The translations under genes were made by a program, and so were the position numbers. From Coenobita brevimanus (lineage: Eukaryota > Arthropoda > Malacostraca > Decapoda > Coenobitidae): DNA of 64,000 nucleotides. The stretch lies in NCBI GenBank assembly GCA_032717465.1, contig CM064697.1, forward strand, positions 701,001-765,000. Direction: 5' to 3'. A model generated the notes under the pieces. The model was given only the letters and a program-made list of their open reading frames with translations. It searched no databases and was not told the DNA's origin. This document shows, piece after piece, positions 35,994 to 51,009 of the stretch (its first letter is position 1; each line of letters opens with the position of its first letter).

Positions 35994-36073
<80 letters not shown>
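35913..36073. repeat. (GT)n microsatellites
   Basis: Interrupted GT at 35913-35953 and a longer (GT)n at about 35994-36072. Confidence 0.97.
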
Positions 36074-36078
<5 letters not shown>

Positions 36079-36089
36079 GGCATTTGTGT

Positions 36090-37250
36090 CGGATAGTATG
36101 TGTACAAGGTAGGTTGTGTGCAGGTTGTGTGTTCAGTGTAGGGTATGTGTTCAGGGTACGGTTCATTCAGGGTTATGCGCAGGGTAGGGTGTGTGTACAG
36201 TAGGTTGCGTGCAGGAGTATGTTCAATGTAGGCTGTGTGCAGAGTAAAGTGTGTGCAAGTAGGATATATGAGCAGGATAACGTGTGTGCATGGTAGAGTG
36301 TGTGTGCTGGGTGCGTGTAGGGTAGAGCGTGTATACAAGGCATGTCCAGGGTAGGGTCATGGAGCGGTATATGAGGAATATTGTGCATGCCTGGTGTGTG
36401 CAAGGTAGGGTGTTTGCAGATGTGTGAAGAGCAAGGTGTGAACAGGGAAGGATGCGTGCAGGGGTATATGCAGAGTAAGGTGTGTGTAGGGCAGGGTGTG
36501 TGTGGTGGGTGTGTGCAGGGCAGAGTGTGTGTACAGTGGAGGATGTATGCAGGGTAAGATGCATTCATGCTAGAGTGTATACAGGGTAGGATATGTGCAG
36601 GGTGTTTGCAAGGTAAGGTGTATGTAGGGGAGGGTTTGTGCAAGGTATGTGCAGGTGTTTGCATAGTTGGGTATGTGGAGGGGAGAAGTTGTATAGGCTG
36701 TATGCAGGGCGTTTGCAGTTTGTATGGAGGGTATGTACAAGATGTGTATGCAGGGTATGCTGTGTGCAGGATGTGTGTGCAGGGTATGGTGCGTGTGACG
36801 GGTATGAGGATGGTCAAGGATATGGGCATAACAGGGTGTGTGCAAAATGTCTTCAGGATTGGGTTTGCAGGGTATGTGTAGGATGTGTGCAGGGTGTAGG
36901 TAGGGTACGTGTGTGTAGGATGTATGTAGACTGTGCGCAGGGCAAGGTGTGTGCTTGGTGCGATGTGCTGGGTAGGGCTTGTGCTGGGAAGGGCTTGGGC
37001 AGGGTAAGGTGTGTGCAAAGTGTGGGCAGGGTAAGGTGTGTGCAAGGTGTGAGCAGGGTAGGGCGTGTGCAGGGTCTGTATGCCGGGCAGGGTATGGGTA
37101 GGGGGTTGCAAAGGGCGTGTGTGCAGTATATTTGTGCAGAATAAAGTTTGAGCAAAGTGTAGGCAGGGTAAGGTGAGAGTGCACGGTGTGAGTAGGGTGT
37201 GTGTGCAGGGGGTGGGAAGGGTGGGGAGTGGGCAGGGTAGAATGTGGTGA
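36090..37250. repeat. 1.1-kb degenerate GT(G)CAGGGTA minisatellite
   Basis: Variants of GTGTGTGCAGGGTAGGGT with unit length about 18-30 bp run throughout. The Cys/Val-rich plus and His/Pro/Thr-rich minus frames (up to 312 residues) are artefacts. Confidence 0.85.
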
Positions 37251-37535
37251 TTGTTGGTGGGATATCATACTAACTTCATTAATATCCCGGACACATGGAT
37301 GAGTGAGTGTATGAGGGAGGAAAGGAGATGTGGGCGGGATGAGGGTGGAGTGAGTGGCTTTGTCGTTGTATGAGGGAATCAGAGCCACTGCCACCCACTT
37401 CCCCACCCGACCACACCCTCACACCCACACCCACACTCTAATACACCTACCCACTTCTCCACCAGCTTAATCACCCTCCCACACTCGCTTAGTCCTCTTA
37501 ATACCCATTGCGGTCACTTGAAGCAACCAATTAAC
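37251..37535. other. No gene seen
   Basis: Short C/A-rich stretch at 37400-37460; nothing supported. Confidence 0.45.
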
Positions 37536-37693
37536 CAGGTAACTTGATGATTTGCACGTGTAATTTACCGGTATTTCACTTAGCTACCAAAAATCCACAA
37601 AAAACAGGTAAATCGGCTACATATTATCCAGGTATCATGATGAGTCCAGGTAGCATCAGGCGGCGAGAGAGACCCCCAGGTAGGCACAGGTAG
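37536..37693. promoter_or_regulatory. Cluster of six CAGGTA motifs
   Basis: CAGGTA occurs at 37536, 37605, 37629, 37647, 37677 and 37687. The last three are CAGGTAG, the motif bound by the insect pioneer factor Zelda. All lie within 160 bp, just 3' of the splice donor of the exon candidate at 37723-37892. An enhancer role is inference. CAGGTA also resembles a plus-strand 5' splice site, which is an alternative explanation. Confidence 0.35.
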
Positions 37694-37722
37694 ATAGGTT
37701 GATTAAATTACCCTGGCCTTAC

Positions 37723-37892
37723 CTGCATGTAGGGCGGTGGGTGAGGTCTACCGTAGTTCACAGGACCGGGAGTGGAGAAGGTTGGTCCGGGCATCTGCGA
37801 CATCTTGCGCGTGATGTAGGCGTCGTCGTAGCTGGGGCCTCGCATCATGGTCACAGCGGCAGAGTGTTGGTTGGAGCTGAGCTGAGGTGGAC
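37723..37892 (-). CDS. Candidate exon, Pro/Tyr-rich peptide
   Basis: On the minus strand the segment ends in ATGCAG|GTAAGG, a strong donor. It begins after ACACTCAG at 37892, or after CCACCTCAG at 37881. Both acceptors keep the same frame. The peptide includes SAAVTMMRGPSYDDAYITRK and, further on, GPVNYGRPHPPPYMQ. It is rich in Pro, Tyr, Met and Gly, suggesting an unstructured segment such as a cytoplasmic tail; I do not recognise the family. The frame stays open upstream to 37995, so the exon could be longer. The polypyrimidine tract before the acceptor is weak. It lies 3' of the stathmin-like gene on the same strand and is probably a separate gene, because that gene has its own stop and poly(A) signal. 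Confidence 0.55.
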
Positions 37893-37984
37893 CTGAGTGT
37901 AATAGTATCCCCACACGACCTCTCCGCCCCGTACCCTTCCGTCCACTGGGGCCGCGATACTCACTCCTCTTGCTGCCCTGCCCC

Positions 37985-42490
<4,506 letters not shown>

Positions 42491-42499
42491 GCTGAATCA

Positions 42500-43293
42500 A
42501 ATCACATGGTTGCATCAATAATAGAATGTAAATGACGTACTCGGGCTGAAGAGGTGGACAGTGAAAGTCGAGTAAAGAGGGGGTGTGAAAGGGTCAGCTA
42601 AGGGATTGTAACAGGGTCCGCTTTAACTCGTTTTCTCTAATGGTAAGGAGTTATAAGGGAGAACTTGCAGAAATGTCAAAATTTGCTACTCATTTAGTGT
42701 GTTCCCTTGCTGTGTTTGTAACTATTCTCTGTATGATCATATTTTGCCCCTTTATGCACCAGTGTTCCTTTGCTCTCTTGGTACCCTTGCTGCTTGTTCC
42801 TCAGCTGCAGCGTTCCCCAGAGTAATGAGGCTTACAGTGAATAATAATAATAATAATAATAATAAACAGTATTTGCCAGGTTACTTTTACATGTCATATT
42901 GCCGTCATTCCTCGTTGGCCCTCAGCGATATCGGTCCCCAGATTTTTGAGTAGCGTATTTAATGGTAAACAAAGAATCATATTTACAGAGAATAAGGTTT
43001 AGTCCACTTTTATCCTAATTTGCAAAGCTCAAAGGCAGAAATTTTATGCTGAAAAAATGTATGAAGGATGGACATGTCACAAAACTACTTTCCTCTTTTT
43101 CAAGCCACTGGTCACTCTCCTAAAGGTTTTGGTAACAAGCCAAGTCGGCGATTGTCTGAACTTTCATTGCTTTTACATTCATATGGAACTCTGGAATAAG
43201 GGGTCTATACTTCCATTTTTTTATTTTATTTCGCACAGCTTACACTTTATAATTATTTATTTATTTATATATTTATTTATTTTACATTCTCAG
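42500..43293. other. Non-coding with (AAT)n
   Basis: (AAT)n at about 42839-42866 and (TTTA)n-like DNA at 43250-43282. No exon other than the candidate that follows. Confidence 0.5.
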
Positions 43294-43369
43294 GACAAAA
43301 CAGCTGGTTAACCGAGACGCCGGGACCAGTCTTCCAAGCGGCATCTTATCAGCCAGTCCTGGAAATAAG
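43294..43369 (+). CDS. Candidate 76-bp exon, strand uncertain
   Basis: On the plus strand TTTATTTTACATTCTCAG precedes 43294 and AATAAG|GTAAGTC follows 43369, both near-consensus. Two frames stay open: one gives QNSWLTETPGPVFQAASYQP and on, the other TKQLVNRDAGTSLPSG and on. Neither is recognised. On the minus strand the same segment can be read as a terminal exon: TTATTTCCAG, then DWLIRCRLEDWSRRLG, a stop, and several AATAAA motifs within 60 bp. It could also be a non-coding exon. The paired plus-strand splice sites favour that strand. Confidence 0.35.
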
Positions 43370-43540
43370 GTAAGTCATGGTTCATTGTATCAGTCTGTTA
43401 TCTTTAATATCGTATACTCCCACTACGTGATGTCAACTAAAGCATATACTGACACTAACCTGGCCAGAGATACACAGATGCACTTTTGATCTATTCCTTT
43501 TCGTAGCTCAAGTGTTGATTTGCAGTAGGGACAAGGAGGC

Positions 43541-43674
43541 TGTCGAATCTTCCTCTGTTTCTTGTTCTAACTTCATAAAAATATCATAGGTACGAGACAG
43601 AAATAAATGTCGAATCTTCCTCTGTTTCCTGTGCTAACTTCATAAAAATTTCAGTTACGAGACGAAAATTACTG
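43541..43674. repeat. 67-bp direct duplication
   Basis: TGTCGAATCTTCCTCTGTTT starts at 43541 and again at 43608, each followed by CTAACTTCATAAAAAT and a TACGAGAC block. A weaker third relative ends near 43770 (GTAAAAAAATATCTAAGTTACGAC). Confidence 0.85.
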
Positions 43675-43777
43675 CAAGTTATAACTGTTTTCTTGAGGAG
43701 TGTTAGGGAGAGGAGTGCAAAGTCTCTCCTCATCTAGTTCTCAATGTAAAAAAATATCTAAGTTACGACGGGGAATC

Positions 43778-44149
43778 TATCTATCTATCTATCTATCTAT
43801 CTGTCTGTCTATTGCCAGACGCCTCAATCCCGTTTGGGGTGGCCACAAACAAATCGCCTCCAAGTCGCCCTGTCCCCCGCCGTTTCACTGCCCTGCTCCC
43901 AACTCACACCCCCCTCTCTCGTATACCTCTCCACCCCATCCCTCCATCTCATCCTCGGCCTCCCCTTCCCTCTTCCCCCCTCCACCTCACTCACATACAC
44001 TCTGTTCGTCAGTCTTTCACCCTCCATCCTCTCCACATGGCCAAACCACCTCAGTGTGTTCCTCATAACGCTTCCTGTCACATCCACATCCACACCACAA
44101 CGCTCCTCTATATCCTCATTCGTCAGCCTGTCTCACCATGTGACTCACA
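43778..44149 (-). mobile_element. 5'-truncated LINE insertion with 11-bp target duplication
   Basis: The minus strand encodes the C-terminal end of a non-LTR reverse transcriptase almost intact. It has DRLTNEDIEERCGVDVDVTG, NTLRWFGHVERMEGERLTNR, VYVSEVEGGRGKGRPRMRW, then WRRFVCGHPKRD and a stop, with one internal TGA near the truncated 5' end. The 3' end is a (GATA/GACA)n tail (43778-43811). GACGGGGAATC is present at 43767-43777 and again at 44150-44160, a perfect target-site duplication. These features indicate target-primed reverse transcription and a relatively recent event. Relatives lie at 3095-3246 and 55632-55772. Confidence 0.93.
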
Positions 44150-44160
44150 GACGGGGAATC

Positions 44161-44628
44161 GATTGTAAATATTCCCGTGGCAGAAAATTACACTCCTTCT
44201 TCGTTGCGTATCCAAATATGTCACCTACATGCCAGCGCTGACACGTATCTCGTACTGAACAGGAACCAGACGACCAGCAGTGCAGATGGATTCATATCTG
44301 GGTCGGTTCACTTTGCTCTTTTCTGCCATGATGTTATAATGTGTATATGTGTCTGAGGATGCGATAGAGCCTATGGTTATTGAGGGTTAGTGTGCGTATG
44401 AACTTGTGAGTCTCGGAAACGGGCAAAAACCTGTTCATAACAAGGGCAGACATTCTTTGTAATAATAATAAATAATAATAATAATAATAATAGTAATAAT
44501 AATGACGATGATGATAATAAAGTAGACTTGCAGTTTCTTCCTGTGCATTCAGAGAAAACATGGAAACTGCATGCCCAATTTTGCGATAGATATGTCGATT
44601 TCGTTGCAGTCCATGTGCTCACTTTCCC
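44161..44628. other. Non-coding with (AAT)n
   Basis: (AAT)n with ATG interruptions at about 44459-44520. Nothing else supported. Confidence 0.5.
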
Positions 44629-45156
44629 CTATTTCTGATCTTTTTTATTTTGGGTAGGGGGCGGAACCCCTCAAGGACCAAATACCGCATTATGGATGAA
44701 GTCCTTTCTACATGTACTAAGATATCAAAGCCACATCTGTCATCCATTCACTATTTCTGAGAATCTTTAATTTGGTGAGGGGACTGACCCTCTAAAAACC
44801 ACAGTTGGAAGATTGTATATATTGAAATACCTTCGGAGTAGCCAGATGAAGTCACCTGGGAAGTCTCATTCAAACCTTTCCTCTATTTCCGATTTTCTGG
44901 TTTTTGGAGAGGAGAGCTGACCTCCCAACAATGACTAGGGGGTACACTCTCCCCAAACATCGCATTACGGATGAGAGTCCATTGTACAACATGTACCAAA
45001 ATGTCAGAGTCATATCTGCCTTCCTTTCACTATTTCTGAGAATTTTTAATTTGGTGAGGGGGATTGATCCCCCTTATTATTCATGGTTGGAAAATTGTAT
45101 ATACCGGTACTGTAGTGGAAGACCTTCAGGGTGACCAGACGATCTCACTTAGGAAG
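44629..45156. repeat. Compound tandem repeat, A-B-A'-B' order
   Basis: Four related blocks start with CTATTTC(T/C)GA at 44629, 44751, 44883 and 45030. Blocks 1 and 3 share ACCGCATTATGGATGA / ATCGCATTACGGATGA. Blocks 2 and 4 share TTTAATTTGGTGAGGGG and TTGGAA(G/A)ATTGTATATA, and end in similar CCAGA(T/C)GA...TCAC(C/T)T(G/A)GGAAG. Thus a roughly 125-bp half-unit is duplicated within a 254-279-bp unit, itself present twice. Confidence 0.8.
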
Positions 45157-45170
45157 TGTAGAATAATTAT

Positions 45171-46356
<1,186 letters not shown>

Positions 46357-46427
<71 letters not shown>

Positions 46428-46433
46428 TGTGTT
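46357..46433. repeat. (GT)n microsatellite
   Basis: About 76 bp of GT dinucleotides with one A interruption. Confidence 0.97.
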
Positions 46434-47445
46434 GTCCGACTGTACAGTGATGATATATGTGTTATTGCGTTAGTCTTCCATCAGGTGCCAGCACCGGCCG
46501 AACACACAATTAATGGGGAGACATACCATCACCATCATCACCATGGCTTATGCAGAGTATTCCCTCTTCATTTAAACTATAAGACACAGCTGGTTGCATC
46601 ACTAACTACAGCTCACAAGGCTTCATATGGTATTGTTGGAGTACAGGCGTTTGTAAGTTTGATATTTCGGCGCCATTTTTCCATATCGCCTGTACTTCCA
46701 CGTTTATTCACATTCTCCCTCTAGTGTACACCTCTGATACTTTGTGAGGATTTTTGGAGGGATTCAGAAGTGTGCAAAAATATTTAGCCATAGAAAGGAG
46801 TCTGTGACTTGTGGTTATCATAGGATTATAACACTGAACATCGATGGAATATGCATCATGGTTTACATTCGGTATCTTGAACATCTAACACAAACAGTTT
46901 CATCTAGGGTCCTTGTGATACCCAACAATGTTCAGTCACTCACACACCTGTCCTCAACTCTGTGTACCTCTTGCTTGACGTAGCAGAGAGAGAACATGTG
47001 ACTTGTTAAACGAGATCACTTTTCTATGTAATATCCTCACCATTTCAGGATTTTGATATGCACATATTGTACACAGAAGTTTTTACAATTGATCCTTAAG
47101 AATGGAATACATATCACTTCGGTTCTGCACAACACTGCAACTGGCTCTTTATCAGTTTATATTACAAAACACTGTAATATTGCAGAACTAAGTAACAGCA
47201 GTAACAAAATGTGGTCGATTAATTTTTCCGCTTTACCTCTTGAGGAGTGGTTTTCTAGTTACATTTTCTCACTGCTTGTAAGAAGGATCTGCCTGTTTTA
47301 GATTAATCTGCCAGATTGTTGATTTCTTGCTCATTTTTTTTCTTCTCTTCCCATTTTGATGTCCATTGTGTTATTTCACTATTAACGTTTTTTGTGACAT
47401 GGGATGGCGAGGTATTTCCTAATTCACATTAATGATTATTATGCT
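46434..47445. other. No gene seen
   Basis: AT-leaning DNA; short open frames have no splice context. Confidence 0.45.
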
Positions 47446-47449
47446 TTGA

Positions 47450-47645
47450 CAGTGTTGAACTGTCAACAAGGCATAGCAGTACTTTTAGGGGACAAGGTCA
47501 GGCGCCCACTTGGTTATAGCTGGTGTAAAGACCTTCCAAGCCTCACTGGAATCGAACACGGTTCCTGCTGACTTCCAGCGTCTATACAGTCACTATCACA
47601 ACAGTTTCTGGAAGGTTAGGACGTTCTTCGGTTCCCTGTTCCCGC
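47450..47645 (-). mobile_element. Possible tRNA-derived SINE, minus strand
   Basis: The minus strand carries a good B box, GTGTTCGATTCC (complement of 47548-47559), after a tRNA-like arm. The A box is weak (TTGTGATAGTGA). Its body does not match the other SINEs by eye, so this may be a third family or chance. Confidence 0.35.
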
Positions 47646-47765
47646 GTTCCCTCATGAAATAAGTACCGTAACTGTTTCAGAGCTAAGTATCCCCAAAGCA
47701 CTGCAGCACAGTAAGTGTAGAGTCCTTCCTCTTGACGTTCTCTGCCTTTTCAGCAGTTGGTGTAG

Positions 47766-47771
47766 TTTATT
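47766..47771 (-). terminator. Poly(A) signal AATAAA
   Basis: Complement of TTTATT, 161 bp beyond the stop codon of the stathmin-like gene. It is the first exact AATAAA on that strand after the stop, so the 3' UTR would be about 180 bp. Confidence 0.6.
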
Positions 47772-47931
47772 CCCTGTTCCCTCCTTATTGTGTTCGTTTT
47801 CGTCCCCTGTTGATGTCGCTCATTTGTTGACACCACTTCTGTTGTTGATATTTGTGTTCATTCGCTCACATTCTCATCTCGGTCTTATTTGATTCCCCGG
47901 TACTGTCCCTGGAGACGGTGACATCTGGCGG

Positions 47932-48097
47932 CTAGTCGAAGAAGCTGTCGCCATCGTCCCTGCCCACAAAGACCTGTTTTCCGGGACCCATACGCACGGG
48001 GACAGGGGGACCGTTTATGAGTTTCTTCAGCTTCACCTGCTTGGCCTTCTGGTTCTGCGCCTGGAGTTTGTCTCGTAGCTCTTTTAGATGCGCCTCC
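47932..48097 (-). CDS. Stathmin-like gene, terminal coding exon
   Basis: Begins after TCTACCCCCAG and takes one base to complete an Arg codon split with the previous exon, then 54 codons and TAG (47934-47932). EAHLKELRDKLQAQNQKAK, then QVKLKK, continue the charged helix. With the preceding KR this matches the NREAHLAA..ERLQEK..HAEEVRKNK region that ends stathmin domains. A tail follows with PPVPVRMGPGKQVFVG and an acidic-aromatic end DDGDSFFD. That tail is not part of classical stathmin and may be lineage-specific. GC-ending codons dominate, unlike the surrounding AT-leaning introns. Confidence 0.85.
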
Positions 48098-48104
48098 CTG
48101 GGGG

Positions 48105-48960
48105 TAGACGGGGAGGGTTAGTTGGGGAAGAGATGGAGGAGGGCAGGGTTAGTGAGGAGATAGGAGGGAAGGAAAGAGTTAGTGTGAGGATATGTGGGAT
48201 GGAATAAAGTTAGAGGAGATTGGTGGGGGGGAGGGCTAATGATGGTATAGGTGGGGAGGGAAGAGTTAATCGTGGACACAAGGGTTGATGGGGGATAGGT
48301 GGGGGAGGGAAGAGTTAGGTGAGAGGGTTGGTGGAGAGGGCAGGGTTTTGTGAGGGGCTAGGTGGGGAGGAGATGGTTATTGAGGACATAGGTGGGAAGG
48401 GAGGGGTTATTGAAGGGATGGATGGGAAGGGAAACGTCAGTAGAGGGGAGTGGAGGAGGAAAGGGAAAAAAGTAGAGCTTGGAAGGGTTAGTGATAGGAA
48501 AAGGTGGAAGAGGAAGGATGCGATGTGAAGGGCTTGGATGTAGGAAAGAAGAAAATGGTAGTGATGATGGTGATGAAGGTGAAAGTAGGGTCGTGATTAT
48601 GATGGTGTTGGAGGGAAGGGATATTGGTGAATGTAGGTTTGTGTTTGTGATGGTAATGTCGAGTGTTAGTGAGAATTGGCTGGTGGTTGTGATGGTGATG
48701 GTTGTGGTGGTGGTGGTTATGTTGGTGAAATGGTGATGGTGAGTGTAGAATGGTGATTGTGATAGTGATGCAGGGATGGGGTATAGGATGGCGGTTGACA
48801 GAAGATGATTATGATGATGATACTGGTTATAGGTGGCGGTTGTAATGATGTACTGTAATGATATATTGCAATGATGTAAGTGGTAATTTTGGTTGTGATG
48901 GTAGTGGTGTTGGTGGTCAGTCATATCACGTTTTTTTAAGGTTGATAAGAATGATGGAAG
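48105..48960. repeat. Intronic degenerate minisatellite and GGT/GAT array
   Basis: From 48105 to about 48540, variants of GGTGGGGAGGGAAGAGTTAGTGAGGATA repeat with unit about 30-45 bp. From 48540 to 48930 the sequence becomes degenerate GGTGATGGT triplets. It fills most of the intron before the terminal exon. Confidence 0.7.
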
Positions 48961-49123
48961 GCGATTGGAGTGATAATGATATAAAAATGATAGTACTGGC
49001 AAAAATTAAGTAGGCACTATATTATGTAATACAGCATCTGCTTTCCCGACCCAGTTTTCCCTTCTCCTTTACCCCATCTTTTTTGTACTTTCTGCCTCCT
49101 GTCATTACTAGCTTACAGTTTCG

Positions 49124-49157
<34 letters not shown>

Positions 49158-49196
49158 AATGAAATCCGGCAAGTTGTCCGCAGAGTTAGTTTCGCT

Positions 49197-49266
<70 letters not shown>
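49124..49266. repeat. (TC)n and (GT)n microsatellites
   Basis: (TC)n at about 49125-49155 and (GT)n at 49199-49266. The latter is only about 60 bp from the splice donor of the exon at 49326. Confidence 0.97.
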
Positions 49267-49269
<3 letters not shown>

Positions 49270-49325
49270 TTTCTCTCCTTTCTCCTCGTCCTCTCTCTCC
49301 TCTCCTCTCCTCCCCCGCCTCTCAC

Positions 49326-49447
49326 CTCTTCTCCAGCGCAGCATCCTTCTTCTGCGCCACCTTCTGCTTCATCTCTTGCACCTTCTTCTCAGCCGTGTTT
49401 TCCTTCCTGAACAGCCCGGCTGTCTTCTTCTTTGTCTCGAGTTCAGC
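49326..49447 (-). CDS. Stathmin-like gene, coiled-coil exon
   Basis: Between TGTCCCTCAG and AAGAG|GTGAGAG. It holds 40 codons plus two bases of a split Arg codon. The peptide begins AELETKKKTAGLFRKENTAE and ends KKDAALEKR: strongly charged, with helix-forming Lys/Glu/Gln and no Pro. It aligns with the central helix of the stathmin domain between the ERR motif of the upstream exon and EAHL of the next. The long helix would lie along tubulin dimers in the classical family; whether tubulin contacts are kept cannot be judged by eye. Confidence 0.85.
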
Positions 49448-49494
49448 CTGAGGGACAGAGAAACTCTTAATACTATTACAGAAGCTACCTATTT

Positions 49495-49547
<53 letters not shown>
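49495..49547. repeat. (TA)n microsatellite
   Basis: About 50 bp of TA in the intron, 50 bp upstream (transcript sense) of the exon at 49326-49447. Confidence 0.97.
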
Positions 49548-49550
<3 letters not shown>

Positions 49551-50096
49551 TCTGGCTACCGATATAATAATTTATGTGCAACTTAGGGACGTCCTCTAGC
49601 AATGACCAGGTTAATGAAGGCTCCAGGTAAGGTCACTGCTTCAGTTCAAAAAGTTTCTCCAACACTGATTAAAACTGTGTGGTAGCAGGAGTGAACTAAG
49701 ACATACGTCATCTTAACCCCCACACTACGACGGGCTTTGAGTGAGCAACTGCTAACCCTTTCAGTACAGTGACGTTTGAGGGAGAAAATTATGACATTCT
49801 GAGTACCATTAGCTTTTTTTCATTCCTTCTGTCTCCAGAGATTTTTTTTTTTTTAGGTCATCCTGTTTAGTACCATAATGTTCTTTTTTTTTTTTTTTTT
49901 TCTGTTCTTACTGCTTCCTGACTCTTTTCTTCATCTGAGACCACCGCTAAGGAAGGAGTTAGAGACATCTGTTAAGTAATATTCCTGCCAACTCCAAACG
50001 ATTTATTTAGCTCGAGAAAAACTTATTGTAGTTTAGATGTAATGTGGTGGAGCGAGGGAAGGAAGAGAAGAAAAAGTATTAGAAAGTATTTGAAGG
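49548..50096. other. Intron, no further feature
   Basis: Poly(T) runs near 49845 and 49888 and one diverged copy of the dispersed GATTAAAA..TGTGGTAGCAGGAGT word near 49670. Confidence 0.4.
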
Positions 50097-50222
50097 GAGG
50101 AGGAGGAGGAGGAGGAGGAGGAGGAGGAAGTGATAAATGGGAGGGGGAAGAGGAGGAAGTGGCAGATGCGAGGAGGAGAAAGAAGCTGTAGAAAGGAGAG
50201 AGAGAGAGAGAGAGAGAGAGAG
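50097..50222. repeat. (GGA)n and (GA)n
   Basis: (GGA)n at about 50097-50128 and (GA)n at 50197-50222 in an intron. Confidence 0.93.
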
Positions 50223-50339
50223 GAACTGCGTACGAGACAAAGAAATGAGAATGTGAAAGTGGAGGAGGGAGAAATAAAAGAAGGAAAGTCTAAAGGGAAA
50301 GGGAATTATACCAAGACAAATGTTCCCCCGAGCTAGACT

Positions 50340-50475
50340 TTGCTAGATCATAATTATAGCCCTGCGAGGTGACAGGAGGGCGCTACCCCTCCCGGCATGA
50401 CAGCTACCGGGCGTGGCTCGAACTCACGACCCACCGATCCCGAGTCCGTCGCTCTACCACTTAGCCACCCTGTCC
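50340..50475 (-). mobile_element. tRNA-derived SINE head, minus strand
   Basis: The minus strand has a consensus A box TGGCTAAGTGG (complement of 50457-50467) and a B-box-like AGTTCGAGCCA (50414-50424) at tRNA spacing. An anticodon-like loop CTCGGGA would give CGG, a proline anticodon. The acceptor stem does not close, so this is a SINE or tRNA pseudogene rather than a tRNA gene. A short foldback (GGGAGGGG...CCCTCC) follows. It differs from the 17030 and 35660 families. Confidence 0.7.
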
Positions 50476-50701
50476 TCAATAATATGTCCAAAGATATAGC
50501 CTATTTCGCTTTATTCTTACAGTCAGCAGACGATATTCTAAATCTCAAGGAGCACCTCGTCGCAAGGGGGTTAAGGATAAAGATGAAGAAAATGCGTATT
50601 AAAAAAATTAATAAAAAAAGTGGTTCTGTTAATTCAGTATTTGTTCCTGCTGTGTTCTGTGGACTCTGTATACCCTACGACATACTAACCTTTCTACAGC
50701 T

Positions 50702-50703
<2 letters not shown>

Positions 50704-50758
<55 letters not shown>
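50704..50758. repeat. (CT)n microsatellite
   Basis: About 54 bp of CT dinucleotides in an intron. Confidence 0.97.
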
Positions 50759-50759
<1 letters not shown>

Positions 50760-50968
50760 GATGACGTAGTATGCGTGTACTATGGTAAACTGGGCTTGTA
50801 GATATTTGTATATTTAGATGACTGACCTTTTCCTTTCCTATACCTCCCTACGCATTCCTCCTCCTTCCTTATCTGGCATATACATTTTTTAACGTCGGCG
50901 GTCAGAGAGTATCGCTCATACAGACCCACACGGAGTAATAAAGCAGAAGGGTACATTGGCAACTCTGG

Positions 50969-51006
50969 TGACGTCATATAGGTGTCATGGCGGCTTCATG
51001 ACGTCA
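50969..51006. promoter_or_regulatory. Two perfect CRE palindromes
   Basis: TGACGTCA occurs at 50969-50976 and 50999-51006, exactly 30 bp apart (about three helical turns), with ATGGCGGC between them. This is intronic to the stathmin-like gene, about 1.5 kb upstream in transcript sense of the exon at 49326-49447. CREB/ATF-type binding is established for the motif; use here, for example as an internal promoter or enhancer, is inference. Confidence 0.45.
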
Positions 51007-51009
51007 AAT

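Noticed and set aside
36173..37111. 312-codon minus-strand frame rich in HTLPCTHP
   Set aside because: By-product of the GTGCAGGGTA minisatellite.
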